From Aphrocallistes beatrix (taxonomy: Eukaryota; Porifera; Hexactinellida; Sceptrulophora; Aphrocallistidae): a stretch of 64,000 nucleotides of DNA. Numbering within the stretch: the stretch's first letter is position 1; each line of letters opens with the position of its first letter. The translations under genes and the position numbers were made by a program. This document shows, piece after piece, positions 1 to 13,400 of this stretch. The DNA lies in the NCBI GenBank assembly GCA_963281255.1, contig OY725493.1:991550-1055549 (forward strand), written 5' to 3'. A model generated the notes under the pieces. That model had not been told where the DNA came from and ran no database searches. It saw nothing but the letters and a program-made list of their open reading frames with translations.

Positions 1-3000
1 TCGAGAGCATGCTCTTCGGTCAAGAGCATCCTCTTTAGGGGTCGAGAGCATGCTCTTCGGTCAAGAGCATGCTCTTTAAGTCGAGAGCATGCTCTTCGGT
101 CAAGAGCATGCTCTTTAGGTCGAGAGCATGCTCTTCGGTCAAGAGCATGCTCTTTAGGTCGAGAGCATGCTCTTCGGTCAAGAGCATGCTCTTTAGGGGT
201 CGAGAGCATGCTCTTCGGTCAAGAGCATGCTCTTTAAGTCGAGAGCATGCTCTTCGGTCAAGAGCATGCTCTTTAGGTCGAGAGCATGCTCTTCGGTCAA
301 GAGCATGCTCTTTAGGTCGAGAGCATGCTCTTCGGTCAAGAGCATGCTCTTTAAGTCGAGAGCATGCTCTTCGGTCAAGAGCATGCTCTTTAGGTCGAGA
401 GCATGCTCTTCGGTCAAGAGCATGCTCTTCGGTCAAGAGCATGCTCTTTAGGTCGAGAGCATGCTCTTCGGTCAAGAGCATGCTCTTTAGGTCGAGAGCA
501 TGCTCTTCGGTCAAGAGCATGCTCTTTAAGTCGAGAGCATGCTCTTCGGTCAAGAGCATGCTCTTTAGGTCGAGAGCATGCTCTTCGGTCAAGAGCATGC
601 TCTTTAGGTCGAGAGCATGCTCTTCGGTCAAGAGCATGCTCTTTAGGGGTCGAGAGCATGCTCTTCGGTCAAGAGCATGCTCTTTAAGTCGAGAGCATGC
701 TCTTCGGTCAAGAGCATGCTCTTTAGGTCGAGAGCATGCTCTTCGGTCAAGAGCATGCTCTTCGGTCAAGAGCATGCTCTTTAGGTCGAGAGCATGCTCT
801 TCGGTCAAGAGCATGCTCTTTAGGTCGAGAGCATGCTCTTCGGTCAAGAGCATGCTCTTTAGGGGTCGGGAGCATGCTCTTCGGTCAAGAGCATGCTCTT
901 TAAGTCGAGTGCATGCTCTTCGGTCAAGAGCATGCTCTTTAGGTCGAGAGCATGCTCTTCGGTCAAGAGCATCCTCTTTAGGGGTCGAGAGCATGCTCTT
1001 CGGTCAAGAGCATGCTCTTTAAGTCGAGAGCATGCTCTTCGGTCAAGAGCATGCTCTTTAGGTCGAGAGCATGCTCTTCGGTCAAGAGCATGCTCTTTAG
1101 GTCGAGAGCATGCTCTTCGGTCAAGAGCATGCTCTTTAGGGGTCGAGAGCATGCTCTTCGGTCAAGAGCATGCTCTTTAAGTCGAGAGCATGCTCTTCGG
1201 TCAAGAGCATGCTCTTTAGGTCGAGAGCATGCTCTTCGGTCAAGAGCATGCTCTTCGGTCAAGAGCATGCTCTTTAGGGGTCGAGAGCATGCTCTTCGGT
1301 CAAGAGCATGCTCTTTAAGTCGAGAGCATGCTCTTCGGTCAAGAGCATGCTCTTTAGGTCGAGAGCATGCTCTTCGGTCAAGAGCATGCTCTTCGGTCAA
1401 GAGCATGCTCTTTAGGTCGAGAGCATGCTCTTCGGTCAAGAGCATGCTCTTTAGGTCGAGAGCATGCTCTTCGGTCAAGAGCATGCTCTTTAGGGGTCGG
1501 GAGCATGCTCTTCGGTCAAGAGCATGCTCTTTAAGTCGAGTGCATGCTCTTCGGTCAAGAGCATGCTCTTTAGGTCGAGAGCATGCTCTTCGGTCAAGAG
1601 CATCCTCTTTAGGGGTCGAGAGCATGCTCTTCGGTCAAGAGCATGCTCTTTAAGTCGAGAGCATGCTCTTCGGTCAAGAGCATGCTCTTTAGGTCGAGAG
1701 CATGCTCTTCGGTCAAGAGCATGCTCTTCGGTCAAGAGCATGCTCTTTAGGTCGAGAGCATGCTCTTCGGTCAAGAGCATGCTCTTTAGGGGTCGAGAGC
1801 ATGCTCTTCGGTCAAGAGCATGCTCTTTAAGTCGAGAGCATGCTCTTCGGTCAAGAGCATGCTCTTTAGGTCGAGAGCATGCTCTTCGGTCAAGAGCATG
1901 CTCTTTAGGTCGAGAGCATGCTCTTCGGTCAAGAGCATGCTCTTTAGGGGTCGAGAGCATGCTCTTCGGTCAAGAGCATGCTCTTTAAGTCGAGAGCATG
2001 CTCTTCGGTCAAGAGCATGCTCTTTAGGTCGAGAGCATGCTCTTCGGTCAAGAGCATGCTCTTCGGTCAAGAGCATGCTCTTTAGGTCGAGAGCATGCTC
2101 TTCGGTCAAGAGCATGCTCTTTAGGTCGAGAGCATGCTCTTCGGTCAAGAGCATGCTCTTTAAGTCGAGAGCATGCTCTTCGGTCAAGAGCATGCTCTTT
2201 AGGTCGAGAGCATGCTCTTCGGTCAAGAGCATGCTCTTTAGGTCGAGAGCATGCTCTTCGGTCAAGAGCATGCTCTTTAGGTCGAGAGCATGCTCTTCGG
2301 TCAAGAGCATCCTCTTTAGGGGTCGAGAGCATGCTCTTCGGTCAAGAGCATGCTCTTTAGGTCGAGAGCATGCTCTTCGGTCAAGAGCATGCTCTTTAGG
2401 TCGAGAGCATGCTCTTCGGTCAAGAGCATGCTCTTTAGGGGTCGAGAGCATGCTCTTCGGTCAAGAGCATGTTCTTTAAGTCGAGAGCATGCTCTTCGGT
2501 CAAGAGCATGCTCTTTAGGTCGAGAGCATGCTCTTCGGTCAAGAGCATGCTCTTCGGTCAAGAGCATGCTCTTTAGGTCGAGAGCATGCTCTTCGGTCAA
2601 GAGCATGCTCTTTAGGGGTCGAGAGCATGCTCTTCGGTCAAGAGCATGCTCTTTAAGTCGAGAGCATGCTCTTCGGTCAAGAGCATGCTCTTTAGGTCGA
2701 GAGCATGCTCTTCGGTCAAGAGCATGCTCTTCGGTCAAGAGCATGCTCTTTAGGTCGAGAGCATGCTCTTCGGTCAAGAGCATGCTCTTTAGGTCGAGAG
2801 CATGCTCTTCGGTCAAGAGCATGCTCTTTAGGTCGAGAGCATGCTCTTTAGGTCGAGAGCATGCTCTTCGGTCAAGAGCATGCTCTTCGGTCAAGAGCAT
2901 GCTCTTTAGGTCGAGAGCATGCTCTTCGGTCAAGAGCATGCTCTTTAGGTCGAGAGCATGCTCTTCGGTCAAGAGCATGCTCTTTAGGGGTCGAGAGCAT

Positions 3001-4530
3001 GCTCTTCGGTCAAGAGCATGCTCTTTAAGTCGAGTGCATGCTCTTCGGTCAAGAGCATGCTCTTTAGGTCGAGAGCATGCTCTTCGGTCAAGAGCATCCT
3101 CTTTAGGGGTCGAGAGCATGCTCTTCGGTCAAGAGCATGCTCTTTAAGTCGAGAGCATGCTCTTCGGTCAAGAGCATGCTCTTTAGGTCGAGAGCATGCT
3201 CTTCGGTCAAGAGCATGCTCTTTAGGTCGAGAGCATGCTCTTCGGTCAAGAGCATGCTCTTTAGGTCGAGAGCATGCTCTTCGGTCAAGAGCATGCTCTT
3301 TAGGGGTCGAGAGCATGCTCTTCGGTCAAGAGCATGCTCTTTAGGTCGAGAGCATGCTCTTCGGTCAAGAGCATGCTCTTTAGGTCGAGAGCATGCTCTT
3401 CGGTCAAGAGCATGCTCTTTAGGGGTCGAGAGCATGCTCTTCGGTCAAGAGCATGCTCTTTAAGTCGAGAGCATGCTCTTCGGTCAAGAGCATGCTCTTT
3501 AGGTCGAGAGCATGCTCTTCGGTCAAGAGCATGCTCTTCGGTCAAGAGCATGCTCTTTAGGTCGAGAGCATGCTCCTCGGTCAAGAGCATGCTCTTTAGG
3601 TCGAGAGCATGCTCTTCGGTCAAGAGCATGCTCTTTAAGTCGAGAGCATGCTCTTCGGTCAAGAGCATGCTCTTTAGGTCGAGAGCATGCTCTTCGGTCA
3701 AGAGCATGCTCTTTAGGTCGAGAGCATGCTCTTCGGTCAAGAGCATGCTCTTTAGGTCGAGAACATGCTCTTCGGTCAAGAGCATGCTCTTTAGGTCGAG
3801 AGCATGCTCTTCGGTCAAGAGCATGCTCTTTAAGTCGAGAGCATGCTCTTCGGTCAAGAGCATGCTCTTTAGGTCGAGAGCATGCTCTTCGGTCAAGAGC
3901 ATGCTCTTTAGGTCGAGAGCATGCTCTTCGGTCAAGAGCATGCTCTTTAGGTCGAGAGCATGCTCTTCGGTCAAGAACATGCTCTTTAGGTCGAGAGCAT
4001 GCTCTTCGGTCAAGAGCATGCTCTTTAGGTCGAGAGCATGCTCTTCGGTCAAGAACATGCTCTTTAGGTCGAGAGCATGCTCTTCGGTCAAGAGCATGCT
4101 CTTTAGGTCGAGAGCATGCTCTTCGGTCAAGAGCATGCTCTTTAGGTCGAGAGCATGCTCTTCGGTCAAGAGCATGCTCTTTAGGTCGAGAGCATGCTCT
4201 TCGGTCAAGAGCATGCTCTTTAGGTCGAGAGCATGCTCTTCGGTCAAGAACATGCTCTTTAGGTCGAGAGCATGCTCTTCGGTCAAGAGCATGCTCTTTA
4301 GGTCGAGAGCATGCTCTTCGGTCAAGAACATGCTCTTTAGGTCGAGAGCATGCTCTTCGGTCAAGAGCATGCTCTTCGGTCAAGAGCATGCTCTTTAGGT
4401 CGAGAGCATGCTCTTCGGTCAAGAGCATGCTCTTTAGGTCGAGAGCATGCTCTTAGGTCAAGAGCATGCTCTTTAGGTCGAGAACATGCTCTTCGGTCAA
4501 GAGCATGCTCTTAGGTCGAGAGCATGCTCT
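1..4530. repeat. Satellite array, ~39-bp unit with two GAGCATGCTC dyads
   Basis: About 4.5 kb of tandem repeats that run off the left edge. The basic unit is 39 bp: two copies of the palindrome AGAGCATGCTCT joined alternately by the linkers TCGGTCA and TTAGGTCG. Linker variants (TTAAGTCG, TTAGGGGTCG, or a 20-bp half unit lacking the second linker) and rare point variants (CATCCTC, GTCGGGAGC, GAGTGCATG, AACATG) recur in similar blocks, so the array is a mosaic made by unequal exchange or conversion. The last ~90 bp before 4530 are degenerate. Because 39 is a multiple of 3 and the unit has no stop in several frames, long open frames appear on both strands; they are not genes. Confidence 0.97.
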
Positions 4531-4700
4531 CTTGACTTTTTATTATAATTAACAGAGTCTCCAGAGTTGACTTGTAAAGATACGTATATTACTCGGGAAT
4601 TTCAATGAGATATCAATTATTATTTAAAGCCTCGATATACTTTTCCTATTGATATTCCAACAATTTCCACCTAACAATGGTTTCATTATAGTACACCTGG

Positions 4701-5900
4701 TCATGTCTTCTTAGCGTTCAATTTGGTGCGCAAATCTACGCTCGACTTTTCCACGAAAATGAAATTATCATCGCTATCATCTGAAGTTCCATTCTGCTGC
4801 GGTCTTTCAAAGTCTGAGTAGAGTTTCATGAATTTGGAAGGCGCCTGCTCGGACGCCTCTATATCCGCTATGTACCCGTCCAAGTTCTCATCCACCTCGA
4901 TGTTGAGCACGTTCACCTGGGAACCGAGCCGCTTCTTCACTCTCCTCTTCCTGTCCCTGCCCTCGCTGGAGAGCAGATGGTCCGGCCGTAGCTCCCCCCG
5001 GTGCGGGTTCCCGTACTTCAGGTAGAACTGACTCCGCGTGGCCGCCCACGGCTGTTTCCGGTCCGCCGTGGTCGCGTACCGGAGCATGAGGTGCCGGTTC
5101 TTAAAGTGAGGCAAAGCCAACCGCCAGGGGTTGCTGAGATCGATTAAAAACCCGGAGATTTCGTCAGATGAAGAGACACCGCTGTCTCCTCTCTCCTGGC
5201 TGTCCGGGGTGCTGCAGGGCTGGAAGGGTTTGTAGCCGACGCTGAAGAGCGCCTGAGTGGCTGTGTGCTTGTCTTTGAAGCGGATGTTACAGCTGCTGTC
5301 GTTCACCCATTCCACGCTAACCTTACCGAAGGCGAGGAAGTACAGCTCGAGATCCTTGGTGCACAGCTCATCAGTGCCTTGCATGTGCAGTGCGTCCAAT
5401 CGGATGCGAGGATTGCTGTACTTGTCAAAGTCCATTTTGTCCTCAGTCGTGATTCTGTCGGAGAAGTAAGGCTCACTCGCCTCTGTTCTGTTGGTCTCAG
5501 AGTCGCTGGAGTCCAGATTGAGTTCGGTAGAGAGAGGTAGGTTCATTCTTGACGGAACTTGTCTCGCATCTCCCGTGGCTGTAGAATTCGTTCCGTTAGG
5601 CATGGGGGAGAGAGTGGGAGGTGTGACGGGAGAAGGGGGGTTGCTGATGCTAAGGATATCTGGTTCTAATAAGAGCTGTCTGGTTGCCGTGCTGTACTGC
5701 TTCTCACCAGTGCTGGGGTCTATCTCGGCATTAGAAGGTTGCGGCTGGAGGAAGGGCGGAGAACAAGGTTCGAATTGCCGCGGAGAGTTTCCGCTGTTAC
5801 TGGGGAGGATTTCTCCGGCACTGACTGGGCTAATGGGATCGAATTGTTGGGCTGGAGAGTCAGGGAATTTATTGTAACGTTTGTCAGGCGAATCTGACAT
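4701..5900 (-). CDS. NCBP3: NCBP3-like nuclear cap-binding protein
   Basis: Single-exon gene of 399 residues. NCBP3 is known as an alternative cap-binding subunit that works with NCBP1 in mRNA export. Residues ~165-225 hold the family's divergent RRM: LDALHMQGTDELCTKDLELY, then VEWVNDSSCNIRF and TATQALFSVG, matching the NCBP3 pattern of hxhxGhD...T.D....F followed by IEWLDDTSCN. Downstream, WRLALPHFKNRHLMLRYAT and YLKYGNPHRG match the conserved block after the RRM, and a basic stretch (RDRKRRVKKR) follows. The first ~150 residues are low-complexity, rich in Ser and Pro. At 399 residues it is shorter than the ~620-residue human protein, mainly in the C-terminal tail. It lies downstream of the TIAM 3' end on the same strand. 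Confidence 0.86.
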   Translation of the reverse strand: MSDSPDKRYNKFPDSPAQQFDPISPVSAGEILPSNSGNSPRQFEPCSPPFLQPQPSNAEIDPSTGEKQYSTATRQLLLEPDILSISNPPSPVTPPTLSPMPNGTNSTATGDARQVPSRMNLPLSTELNLDSSDSETNRTEASEPYFSDRITTEDKMDFDKYSNPRIRLDALHMQGTDELCTKDLELYFLAFGKVSVEWVNDSSCNIRFKDKHTATQALFSVGYKPFQPCSTPDSQERGDSGVSSSDEISGFLIDLSNPWRLALPHFKNRHLMLRYATTADRKQPWAATRSQFYLKYGNPHRGELRPDHLLSSEGRDRKRRVKKRLGSQVNVLNIEVDENLDGYIADIEASEQAPSKFMKLYSDFERPQQNGTSDDSDDNFIFVEKSSVDLRTKLNAKKT

Positions 5901-6454
5901 TCCTTGCTTACTAGTTTGTTACTACTCAGTTTAGAATCTACTCTACACACAGACAAAAGAGATAATCAAGTAGAATAAGTAGAACTCGGATAAGACGTAC
6001 CCCTTCGGGAAGGAATTATTAAGACGTACAGCCGAGTTTGTACTACATAGAAATCTATATTATAGATGGATTTTGGTTCAGAGAAATGAGTACGTACAAA
6101 CCGAAGAACGTATTATCAGAGTATGTACTAACCGAGTTCTACTGTACATAAGCAGTTCATCTTTGTAGCAAATCCAAAGCTGCAACACGAGTAATTAAGA
6201 TTGGAGTTGTCTCCGGGAATGCTAGCCTGATGAGAAAGGGCAACGGTTTTAAATAACAAGCGAGCATCGCTTGCTTGTTAATCGCCCTTCGGTTCATCTC
6301 TCCTATCATTCTTATTTTATAGAAAATTTGTATGAATTTTAATTATACAGTTAGGCTCGACACACAAAACTGCGCTAAAAATTAGACATATTTAATGAGT
6401 GAAAAATAAAAACAATTAAATGCGTTAAATTCGTAATTAGAAAACTAAACAAAA
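5901..6454. other. Spacer between NCBP3 and the TIAM 3' end
   Basis: AT-rich spacer that should hold the NCBP3 promoter and the TIAM 3' UTR. A short palindromic stretch near 6262-6290 (ACAAGCGAGCATCGCTTGCTTGT) resembles the GCTTCGCTTGC motif of the repeat at 16.36-16.81 kb. No gene seen. Confidence 0.5.
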
Positions 6455-7427
6455 CTAATTCTTCTGATTGGATTTGACTTGCTCTATCGCACACTTAAAC
6501 TCCCGGATTAGCTTGGCTTTTTCTGGTCTAGCTTTGCATTTGATGATTAGATTGACCTTTTGCTCGATCCCTCCACTTCCGATCTGCACCATGTTCCTAA
6601 CCCCATCCGAGTCCGGGAAGTCCTTCAGTGTACAGTAAAACAAGAGCAGAGCTAGCTTGTAACTGATCAAATCCTCGACATCTTTGTAGTCTACGACTCC
6701 GTGTTTTGAAAGTTTCAGATTGAACTTGTTGTCGTATGATATGACAATCAATACGCGAGGAAATAAGAACAGTGTCATCCCTGGTCCTTCTCCCTTTTTC
6801 CATTTTCCCCTCCCTTCAGTGGGATTCAGCCAGATTGCATCGAACCTATGCATCATCTCTGCAATATCCACATGCACGCCTACATTTCTGAGCCCCGAGT
6901 CTACTAATATTCCATTGAAAAGACTGGCGAACTTCTCGCTCATGTATTGAATCTCGTCGATATAGCCAGCCACCCTATCCATGGTCTGGATGGCATTAGA
7001 AATCTCTTTGTACTCCTCGCTGCCTTTACAAACACAATCTCTCATGTTCCGTAGGAACAACGGGTACCGTAAGATGCGCTGGATGGGAAGGGCGAGGAGA
7101 GAGTCGAACCTCAGCTCGTTCTTGTTGTGGGGATTCCTCGCCCCGAAGAATACCTGCACTTTTTGAGTCCGGGAGTTGATCAGCTCCTGTGCATTGCGGT
7201 AGCTGGTACAGAATATGCTAAACTGCCGGAAACTATGAGAATATTGTGTGAACAGTTCGGAGGTGTCAAGGATAATGTTCGAGGATTTTGAACCTTGAGG
7301 ATTTAAATGTGTTTGCAACTGAGAGAAGAATTCATTCTGTCTCACAAGGACTTGTTTGGTGTGCTCGTAGAGAATGCTTATCTCGGCTTCATTCATGAAT
7401 GTCTCATGCTGTAGAGGCTCCAAGTAC
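6455..7427 (-). CDS. TIAM: TIAM exon 12: DH domain and C-terminal PH
   Basis: DH conserved region 3 is FDSLLALPIQRILRYPLFLR. The PH opens with IWLNPTEGRGKWKKGEG, as in TIAM1. The stop codon is at 6455-6457. Acceptor attcag|GTACTTGG at 7427. Confidence 0.92.
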
Positions 7428-10400
7428 CTGAATGAAAGAACAGAGTAGATTATTTTCTAAAGTCTAACTATTCATTGTTCTTCTTAAAATATTGTATTTT
7501 AAATTCTTTTTGTTCTAACCGGATAAGCTACTTTTTTTCAGAATCTACTCAGGCTTTTGAAAAAAAGATAATTTCTACTCAAGTTTTAGCGACTGAGAAC
7601 ATATGATGCATGACACTGCATTTGTGTGTACCCTCAAACATGTTGTATACATTTATACATTTGTGTACTTTCTGGAAACTTCCATGCATTTTTGTAACCC
7701 ACTTGTCCATGATAAAAAAAGTTTTAGTTTGGTTGACAACAATTCCTTACTCGACTAGACCCAATAAAACACTAAAATTTTGGAATTTCCAAAACACTTG
7801 AGTGATTGGGATTTTTCTGTTTTCTTTCTATTTGTGCAAATAAAACGAGTTTATTTTAGAATATTTCTCATTTGAATAATAACCTGGAAATTCGAGAATA
7901 ATATTATTTCAGGGTTTTTAAAAGGTTAATTTAATTATTAATGTTCCATAAGTGTTGTGACACTGCTCTCCGGACATGTTAGTGTAAGTAATTGAATAAT
8001 TAATTAATTAATTAATACGCTAGCCAGAAGTTGATCACTAACAGAAGCAGAGTTGGATAAGGAATTTCGCTAATTGAAGCTTATTCAGGAAAATTAGACG
8101 AATTCGTGATTCTTTTTAGGGACACAGTTCTAATCTAGCGTGGTCAGCTGTAGAAATGTATTTATTATTGTTTTGGCATTATTTAAATTTCAAGAAGGGA
8201 AATTTTTAGGAAAGAATAAACCATTAATTAAACATAAAGATGTATCAATACGTAGTTGATATGAACAAATCGCTATACAATATTATTTGAACAGATAACT
8301 CCCTGTTGTGTTTCTAAAAAGCAAAAAAATAGCAAAAAGTTATATGCTTATTAAAATAAATATACATATTGAGGTAATCTCTATTTACTTCCAACTCTGA
8401 TTCAATCACTTTTAATGTAAATGAATTCCTGGAAATTTTTAAAAAATTCCTTAATTAAATGCTGAATATAACTAAAGTTAAAATTAGTAACAGTGAAAGT
8501 AACATGCTATACTAGTATACACTGTACGTATATACATTGTAGATGAAACGTTCGGAATATTTTTGTGTTCACACCAATACTAGTATGATACAGTATCATT
8601 AAAAACTACTTAGGGCATGCTACTACTAGGAAGAGATATCACGTGTAAATTTAAAAATAGAAGTGTGTGGAGATGAATATTAATGACACGATTCGGCCAA
8701 TACGTGTAAGGTGCGAGAAGATAGGATGCCAGCAAGACTACAAGGAATTCGCCCTTATATTTCATATTATTACTTTACCCACATAACAAATCCCTAAACA
8801 TGTTTTTATCACGTGGAAGGCAATTTCTTCTTTAATTAATAATATGGAATGGCGGATGTTTCGTCGACAAAACATCAGGCGAAGAAATATCCGCGACAAA
8901 CGAATAATATGATACCCTGAATTAGTCTGGGGTAAATTCTATTTATAGTAGACGCCGCATCCATATGACTTCCCCGCCCTAGATGACTTTACGGGAAATG
9001 AGTGATCGTTATTAAATCTTGAAATAAGTATTCGCCTTAAACACAGCTGGAATTGCTTTACAAGGTTGGCCCATCTCGGGGTCAGGAGGATGACTTGCTA
9101 TCCCAAGATTGTGCTCTTCCCCCCCATTCCTCCCCATTTTTTTCTCAGATGTAGAATATTTGGATATATTTTTCTATCTAAAGGTGTGTGTCGGCGATCC
9201 CATAATACTTCGTCCGATAAAGTATTTTATTACACAAAAAGGATTGCATTTATTCACGGGATTCCTTCAAAAGTCCGTGCCGGTAGCAGGCATAGTCCCC
9301 AGGCATTGGTAGAAAGCTTTTGTCAAAAATCTAGACTATCCTATTCATCGTACTATTGCACAAGTTCCACACTGCTCGCACACATCTGATCACAGAACTG
9401 CAATGTATTGAGTAACAGATGATTACAAGATGTGCTAGGTAATCTTTCTTAGTAACAAGTTGATAAAGTTTTTTGCATTCAATTAACAAGTCAATTATAA
9501 TATATATGTAGTATTTATAACTTTAACTTGATCTTGATGTTGAATGTACAATCCCCACCCTGAGTCTACGGAATCTTTTGCTTCAAAATACAAGATGTTG
9601 TGTCATAATCTACACTGCCGGTCAAAAAGAATTGCTCAAAATGGGTTTACCCAAAGTTCGATTGATTTTCACAATGATAGCTCGCCCCTCGTAACCTTCT
9701 CTGAACTGTTGAATTGGAAATTTTTAGCGATTATTCTGATAATACTTCGGTTCTTATCTGAGTAGCAATCTTAAATCAATCCTTTTTGCTTTTTCTGACT
9801 AATGAGCTGTCCTACCTTTTGATTGTGACACGAGGCCTACCTGGAATAGTGAGGTCTCTTACCGAGCAAGTCAGTCCATGTCTCCTTAGGATCTCACCTA
9901 CGCTTTTTTGGCTATACCTAACCATTTTAGCTACTTCCCTCTGATTATGGTCGTTTACCGATAACAATATCAGGTTTGCCAGATTTTCAAAGGAAATTCG
10001 GGGTTTCGAAGGCATTGAAAATTCGATAAATACTGAGAAATTGTAATAAAAGGTAGAAAAGTGAAAAAGGAAAATTATCCAGGTATAATGAATGGAATAT
10101 CTGTATCAGAGTGCTACTTATCAAAATAAACAAAGCTGTATATGAATTCGCAAGAAAGAAACTATCTAGTGAGTCGAAACTATTTGACGTCTACTATACT
10201 ATATACATTGATTTTGAGCAATTCTTTTTGACCGGCACTGTATATGTGAACCCTTATATTATTAGAAGTAATATTAATGAAATGTGATCTCTGACATTGG
10301 GCCTTATTCACTAAGAAAACTTAAGATTTGCTTAACTTTTGAATCTTCAAAATTAGAAGAGACTTTTAAAGAATTCAAATAGATTGCATACTCTATTAAT

Positions 10401-13400
10401 TTTAAGTGGTACAATTGAAATGCTTGACAAATTTTGACTCATTTGTTAAACTTTTCAGAAAGTTACGTAATATTTTAAGTTAAGTATGACGTCATAATAC
10501 TTAAGTATGACATCACGAATATTTCGAGAGTGACTTGGAATATTTCCAGTATTTAGGTAGTTTATATTTCTATTGGTATCATTGAACATCTATTTACCCA
10601 AATCGTAATGCAACTCTTCAAAATTTCCACTATATAAAGTTATATAAAGTTAAGCAAATCTTAAGTTTTCTTAGTGAATAAGGCCCATTGTCGCACTTCG
10701 ACTAGAGTTTCACTATCGCTATGATATAATACAATTAATTTTGAATTACGTATGGATCCAATTTTAGATTTTAAAACTTTTTTTTGAGACAAATTGAAAA
10801 TAAGACACATTAAGTGTGAAATCACGTTTAAACATAAAAAAAGTATTTTCCAGTATTTTCCAAAGTATTTTCCAAACGAAAATTAAATAAGCCGCAGATG
10901 TTGTAATAACCTTAAAATTTTCCAATTCGTCGAGTATAAACTATTGTAGTACAATTGCTCAGCGTTTTTCTTAATACGAATTAGCACTATGAACAGCCCA
11001 AGTTGTGGAGTGACTGGCAATTATATATACTATAAGCACCTCTGTTAATCTAAAATTATACTTAATTATGCAATTCTTGAACAAATTAACAGATGGTGTT
11101 TGTGTGTGTGTGTGTGTGTGAAATTGTTAAAATTAAGCCATCCAAACGGTTAAAGTAGACAATTAGAAATCTCACCTTTGAATAAGTAACTCGAGTGAAG
11201 CAATGAATTCTTTTTCAGTGAGAACTAGCTCGTTGCAGCACTGAGTCAGCCGGTCAGCCTGAGGGGAGAGGGACGTTCCCTGTTCCGTTAGGTATCCGGT
11301 GTCCCATAGCCTCACGTTGTAGTTCAGTGCCTGGGACTCTTCTACTAACGTCTGCAGCAAGTCGTGAACCTCACTAATCTCGCCGGGTTCTTCCCTCACG
11401 GCTAGCTCGCGGACACTCATGAAGGAGAAGTGCTTCGGGTTGGGGATAACAAGAGGTCTTAGCTCCTGAGTGGAGAGGCGGGATGTGCTTGGAGGTGGGG
11501 CAGGACAGATTAGGGTGTTGATTAGCTCAATCTCTTCGAATGAGTATGGAAGCTTTCTCTGTTTTGTACGGAATTCAATCCGAACTGAGTTTTGCTCGAG
11601 CAGCGTGTAAACATCTTCCAGAGATAGTGCTTGTGTAGAAGTGTTGTTAATATGCGTCAATTCATCTCCTTGTGCCATGCAGAAGATATCCGCCTGACCA
11701 CCTACGAGGAATTCGATAATAGCTCAAATTCCAATGGTGATTATATCAAATTAGATTATCTTGTGAAATTTAGCACTTAGTCTCTAATAGCCAGAATCAA
11801 CATATGATTGATCGTTACATTCCTATCACTTATTCAGTTAAATTTGAAAAACTTATAAAGCGGAAAATTATAATTTAATCAATTATTCTTCAACAAATTG
11901 CGATTGAACATCAGTTGATTACTTAGACTAATTAACTTAAAATTAACTTAAAATTGAGAAGATTGTTGTGGGTAATTGGTATAACATCCAGTATAAGTAC
12001 ACGTAACAATATCTACACAGGTGAAGATTGTGAGTATAATTGAGCAGATCGAACCTGGAACTATGGTTCAATCAATGTTGCAATAATATAAGTCAGTAAA
12101 TAAATGCTGTGGCGAATGGAGACAAGTCTATGCTATGTTTAGTTTAGGACATATACATGCGTGGTTTTAATGCAATGCGAAGCTAAATGATCTGCAAGCT
12201 AGAAGCATATTCTATTTTGATTCCGCTTCAATGTCCAGAATATCCTTATACCGCTGGATATCCCCCACAAGAGTAAGTTTTTCTGCTAATAAATCCGTTT
12301 TTTCCTGTTTAAGATCAGCAAGGAATTTTCTCGATTTTTCTCTGCTGTTAATCGTGTCCCTGCGTGACTGTAGCAACCTCCTTCTGTCCTTTATCTTCAC
12401 AACAGCTTCAGGGGTGGCATTCAATGACTTTAAAAGTGCGCTTAAGTCCTTGCAACTTAATTTAAGTATCAACTCGTCCGGCAAACTGTGAATTAAAGAA
12501 TTCAAGACGAGGGAATCTTCTGTGGTCTGGGTAGCGGTATTCTGATTATTTTCTGCCATTTTTAGGAATGTTGTTGAATTTTCTGTTGTTCTCTTCCGGA
12601 AAGATGTTTTTATCCGATTTCTGAGATCGGAATGATAACAACAGGGTTAACACCATCCAAAGGGATAGGCACCATTTATAGAATTGCGAGGATCAACGTG
12701 GGCCGTTGCTCAAGAAAAAGCAAAGGTTGGATTATGTATTCAATCAGGCTTTTTCTACTTGGAAATATACTAACAAACATCCAGAAAGACATTCTCATAC
12801 CCAATGACTTATATTATTTCAGTTGAAATGATAAACATAAATTCATACTATCATAATTATCAAAACGAATTAGGATCTTTGTATACTTACATTGTCCTGA
12901 ATATAACTTTTTATTGTGCAATTAGGATTGGAAAGAGTTGTAAGCGAAATGAAGGAAAAAGATTTAAAAAATTCAAACCTAAATCCCACTAGTTTAATAG
13001 CAGCTCTACCATATTCAATACTATTAGATCAGTTATGATAACACAGCTATGGGAGTGGTCACATTAATGGGAACCAGTAATATGCAATCCCAACACTTTT
13101 GGAAATGTTCCCATATTTTATGCGCCTCATGTGTACGATGGTAAATGTTACGAAAAAAATTACAAATCCACCTATCTGTTTATATCATGTAAAAATATAT
13201 AGATATGTATGTAGTGTGACATTTTGAGGTAGCCTAGTATAGGCACATTAGACACAATAAAACGACTTTAAGTATATAGCATCCTATCATACTCTATGCT
13301 TAGTTAAGATAATCATCATCATAATAAAGGTGCAGAATGTCCATTTCAGTACGCACAAGTAGTATCTATAATTATATCACAGAAAATTAAAATGTTAGTG

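Larger units (their letters stand above)
7428..11175. other. TIAM intron 11 (no gene seen)
   Basis: 3.7 kb of AT-rich intron within the DH-coding part. It holds a Tc1-type transposon relic (9613-10240), a long-TIR MITE (10299-10686) and a (GT)n run near 11098-11120. No convincing gene. Confidence 0.6.

Noticed and set aside
1-4456. Many long open frames on both strands with Arg/Ala/Cys/Ser or Leu/Thr/Glu/His repeats
   Set aside because: They follow from a 39-bp satellite unit divisible by 3 with no stop; the same stretch is open in several frames on both strands, with no start context or composition change.
1-4530. CRISPR-like array
   Set aside because: No unique spacers; units are tandem and the host is an animal.
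8738-8754. GGAATTCGCCCTT, identical to a TA-cloning vector junction
   Set aside because: No further vector sequence on either side, and CGCCCTT also occurs at other repeat sites here, so chance is the better explanation.
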